Below, one piece after another: positions 62,883-64,000 of a stretch of DNA of 64,000 nucleotides. A program made the translations under genes and the position numbers. The notes beneath the pieces are model-generated. The model did no database searches. It was given only the letters and a program-made list of their open reading frames with translations, and was not told the origin of the DNA. The stretch spans positions 1 through 64,000 of the forward strand of contig PCXZ01000016.1 of NCBI GenBank assembly GCA_002762985.1. Reading direction: 5' to 3'. The stretch's first letter is position 1. Each line of letters begins with the position of its first letter. The DNA comes from Candidatus Woesearchaeota archaeon CG10_big_fil_rev_8_21_14_0_10_44_13. GTDB lineage: Archaea > Nanobdellota > Nanobdellia > Woesearchaeales > UBA12501.

Positions 62883-63275
62883 TCATTTGCCCCAGGCCAA
62901 TATGCCCATGATGACCAGGTTCACTATCGGGACTATGAGCAATATCGCCCACCATCCTGGCTTGCCTAGTTTCTCTGCAATCATCCACCATATATATATG
63001 AAGAATGCCATCATTGCTATCCCGCCTATCACTGGTATCAGTCCTGCAATCAGGATCAGAAGCCAAACGGCCGGAAGATTCACGATCTTCAGCATCAGAT
63101 ACACGTTCAATATGGGTATGAATGCATACCACCCTTCTTTAGTCTTTGTCTTCTTAGCTATGGCCATCAATGCCAATGCAGCATAGATATAGAGCGCTAA
63201 TCCTACCAACATGAACAAAAGAAAGAACGCACCTATCAATGCCAGAACTCCGCCATCCATCATTCCTGCCATCAA
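62883..63275 (-). CDS. DUF5684-like membrane protein
   Basis: The 130-aa protein has four membrane segments, with the motif EGWYAFIPILNVYLMLKI and later GKPGWWAILLIVPIVNLVIMG, as in DUF5684/signal-peptidase-associated small membrane proteins. It starts within 50 bp of the second MITE-like element. The function is unknown. Confidence 0.7.
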   Translation of the reverse strand: MMAGMMDGGVLALIGAFFLLFMLVGLALYIYAALALMAIAKKTKTKEGWYAFIPILNVYLMLKIVNLPAVWLLILIAGLIPVIGGIAMMAFFIYIWWMIAEKLGKPGWWAILLIVPIVNLVIMGILAWGK

Positions 63276-63329
63276 ACACCTCCTTAGAGAAACTTAAAGC
63301 AGGATTTCTTTTTAAATTTTGCTGAAATG

Positions 63330-63725
63330 GGGTCAGTCAACTATTGTATTAAGGCCGGTAAAGATAATTCCGACTAAAGTCGAAATTATCAGACTTGCCT
63401 CGACAAGCTCGGCAAGCACCACCCAGCGCAGTATACAATTCTCTTTGATAAGCAAATAAATCTGACGCCCATTAAGTTATCATATCGGTACGGAGCGTGG
63501 TGCTGGCCTTACCCGAAAGCCGCTACTGCAAACGGAAAATCTGCTGATTTTCCTAGTTCCAAAAACTGCGTTTTTGGAACCTCCGTAATTATGTTTAACC
63601 GCTTCTTCGTCAGATTTGTCAAAATCAGAAATCGCCTTGCGGATTTCTGACATATTTGTAATTCTCTGTTTAGAACTTGGACTCCGCTAGGCAGTAGCGG
63701 CTTTCTCACTTAAGTTTACTATCTC
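63330..63725. mobile_element. MITE-like element with structured interior, copy 2
   Basis: This 396-bp copy shares the core of the element at 34150: the AAGGCC..GGCCTT and GCCGCTACTGC..GCAGTAGCGGC stems and the loop-loop pairs AAATCTGACG/CGTCAGATTT and AGCGCAGT/ACTCCGCT. It has degenerate ends (GGGTCAGTCAACT) and an 8-bp direct repeat CTGAAATG (63322-63329, 63726-63733). It is longer because several palindromes are inserted in its loops. It interrupts the end of the kinase gene. Confidence 0.78.
63394..63416. repeat. Palindrome with GA..GA tip inside MITE copy 2
   Basis: On the minus strand CTTGCC-GA-GCTTGTC-GA-GGCAAG. It is absent from copy 1 of the element, so it was gained after the copies separated. 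Confidence 0.7.
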
Positions 63726-64000
63726 CTGAAATGCGTCCTTTGGACCTTTCCCGAAACAACATCATGCAGGGAATAGCCTATATTGCTTATCACCATCTCG
63801 ATTCCGGACTGCATGAGCATCTTCGCCGCATCAAGCTTTGTCTGAAACCCCCCTGTTCCGTCGTTGGATACCCCATTGCACATCCTGTAAAGCTCATCAT
63901 TGACTTCATTTATCTCAGTTATCAATCCACCTTTCTTGTCCTTCATCCCGTCATATTTTCCGAGTATCACAAGCCTTTGCGCAGATATGTATCTTGCAAT
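63719..64000 (-). CDS. Amino-acid kinase family protein, 5' end beyond window
   Basis: The open frame continues past 64000; the GTG start in the track is internal. The visible part reads ISAQRLVILGKYDGMKD and NDGTGGFQTKLDAAKMLMQSG, the C-terminal ATP-binding region of the amino-acid kinase fold. It is closest in pattern to glutamate 5-kinase without its PUA domain. The stop codon and last two codons come from the MITE-like element; without it the frame would end THFSKI rather than THFRR. Confidence 0.75.
   Translation of the reverse strand: MARYISAQRLVILGKYDGMKDKKGGLITEINEVNDELYRMCNGVSNDGTGGFQTKLDAAKMLMQSGIEMVISNIGYSLHDVVSGKVQRTHFRR

Overview
This window comes from an archaeal chromosome. 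The evidence is an archaeal 16S-tRNA-Ala-23S rRNA operon, TFB, Spt5, SecE/Sec61-gamma, eL41, archaeal-type uL11, Kae1, archaeal CMP kinase, AMP phosphorylase, intron-bearing tRNAs and many leaderless genes with a TATA box about 27 nt before the ATG. A DPANN-type lineage (Woesearchaeota/Pacearchaeota-like) is my inference from the mix of divergent rRNA ends, AMP phosphorylase, giant surface proteins and many small membrane proteins. It is not proven here.

Layout: 1-6060 holds a small unknown gene, then 16S (with a 112-nt insert in the 790 loop), tRNA-Ala(TGC) and 23S; no 5S is visible nearby. Just after 23S lies a short stretch complementary, in collinear order, to several conserved segments of the 23S core. 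6064-12465 carries small membrane or lipoproteins, eL41, tRNA-Glu and PEP synthase. 12700-17319 is a 1539-aa anchored surface protein. 17400-24900 has lipoproteins, tRNA-Ser, Kae1, a DUF2156 acyl/aminoacyl transferase-like protein and a full-length RelA/SpoT protein. 24900-32400 has tRNA-Pro, tRNA-Ala(CGC), a nucleoside deoxyribosyltransferase-like protein, an archaeal HTH regulator, a MaoC-like hotdog protein, CMP kinase, a methyltransferase, FKBP, FtsZ, SecE and Spt5. 32400-38700 has a lipoprotein, uL11 (inverted relative to SecE-Spt5), an O-antigen-ligase-like protein, tRNA-Leu, tRNA-Thr and a membrane-anchored winged-helix protein. 38781-53563 is a surface locus: a tail-anchored protein, a protein with an Ig-like domain followed by an outer-membrane-type beta-barrel-like region, a 3155-aa secreted repeat protein, and a coupled Ca-binding anchored protein. 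54500-64000 has tRNA-Val with a T-loop intron, an AI-2E family permease, AMP phosphorylase, MGMT, TFB, a Trm112-like protein, an MgtA-type ATPase and the 3' part of an amino-acid-kinase gene.

The most unusual content is non-coding. Two copies of a miniature inverted-repeat element (256 and 396 bp) have target-site duplications and a conserved interior that predicts two hairpins joined by double loop-loop pairing. A second family (five copies or parts) lies mostly 40-65 nt downstream of tRNA genes and ends in a covarying hairpin. A third class consists of short palindromes whose tips are GCGNAGC or ACGAAGT, often flanked by GA on both sides; these are inserted in spacers, in a tRNA intron and inside the other repeats. 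Together these suggest a genome being shaped by small hairpin-forming elements. All claims are from reading the sequence; no search or folding program was run.
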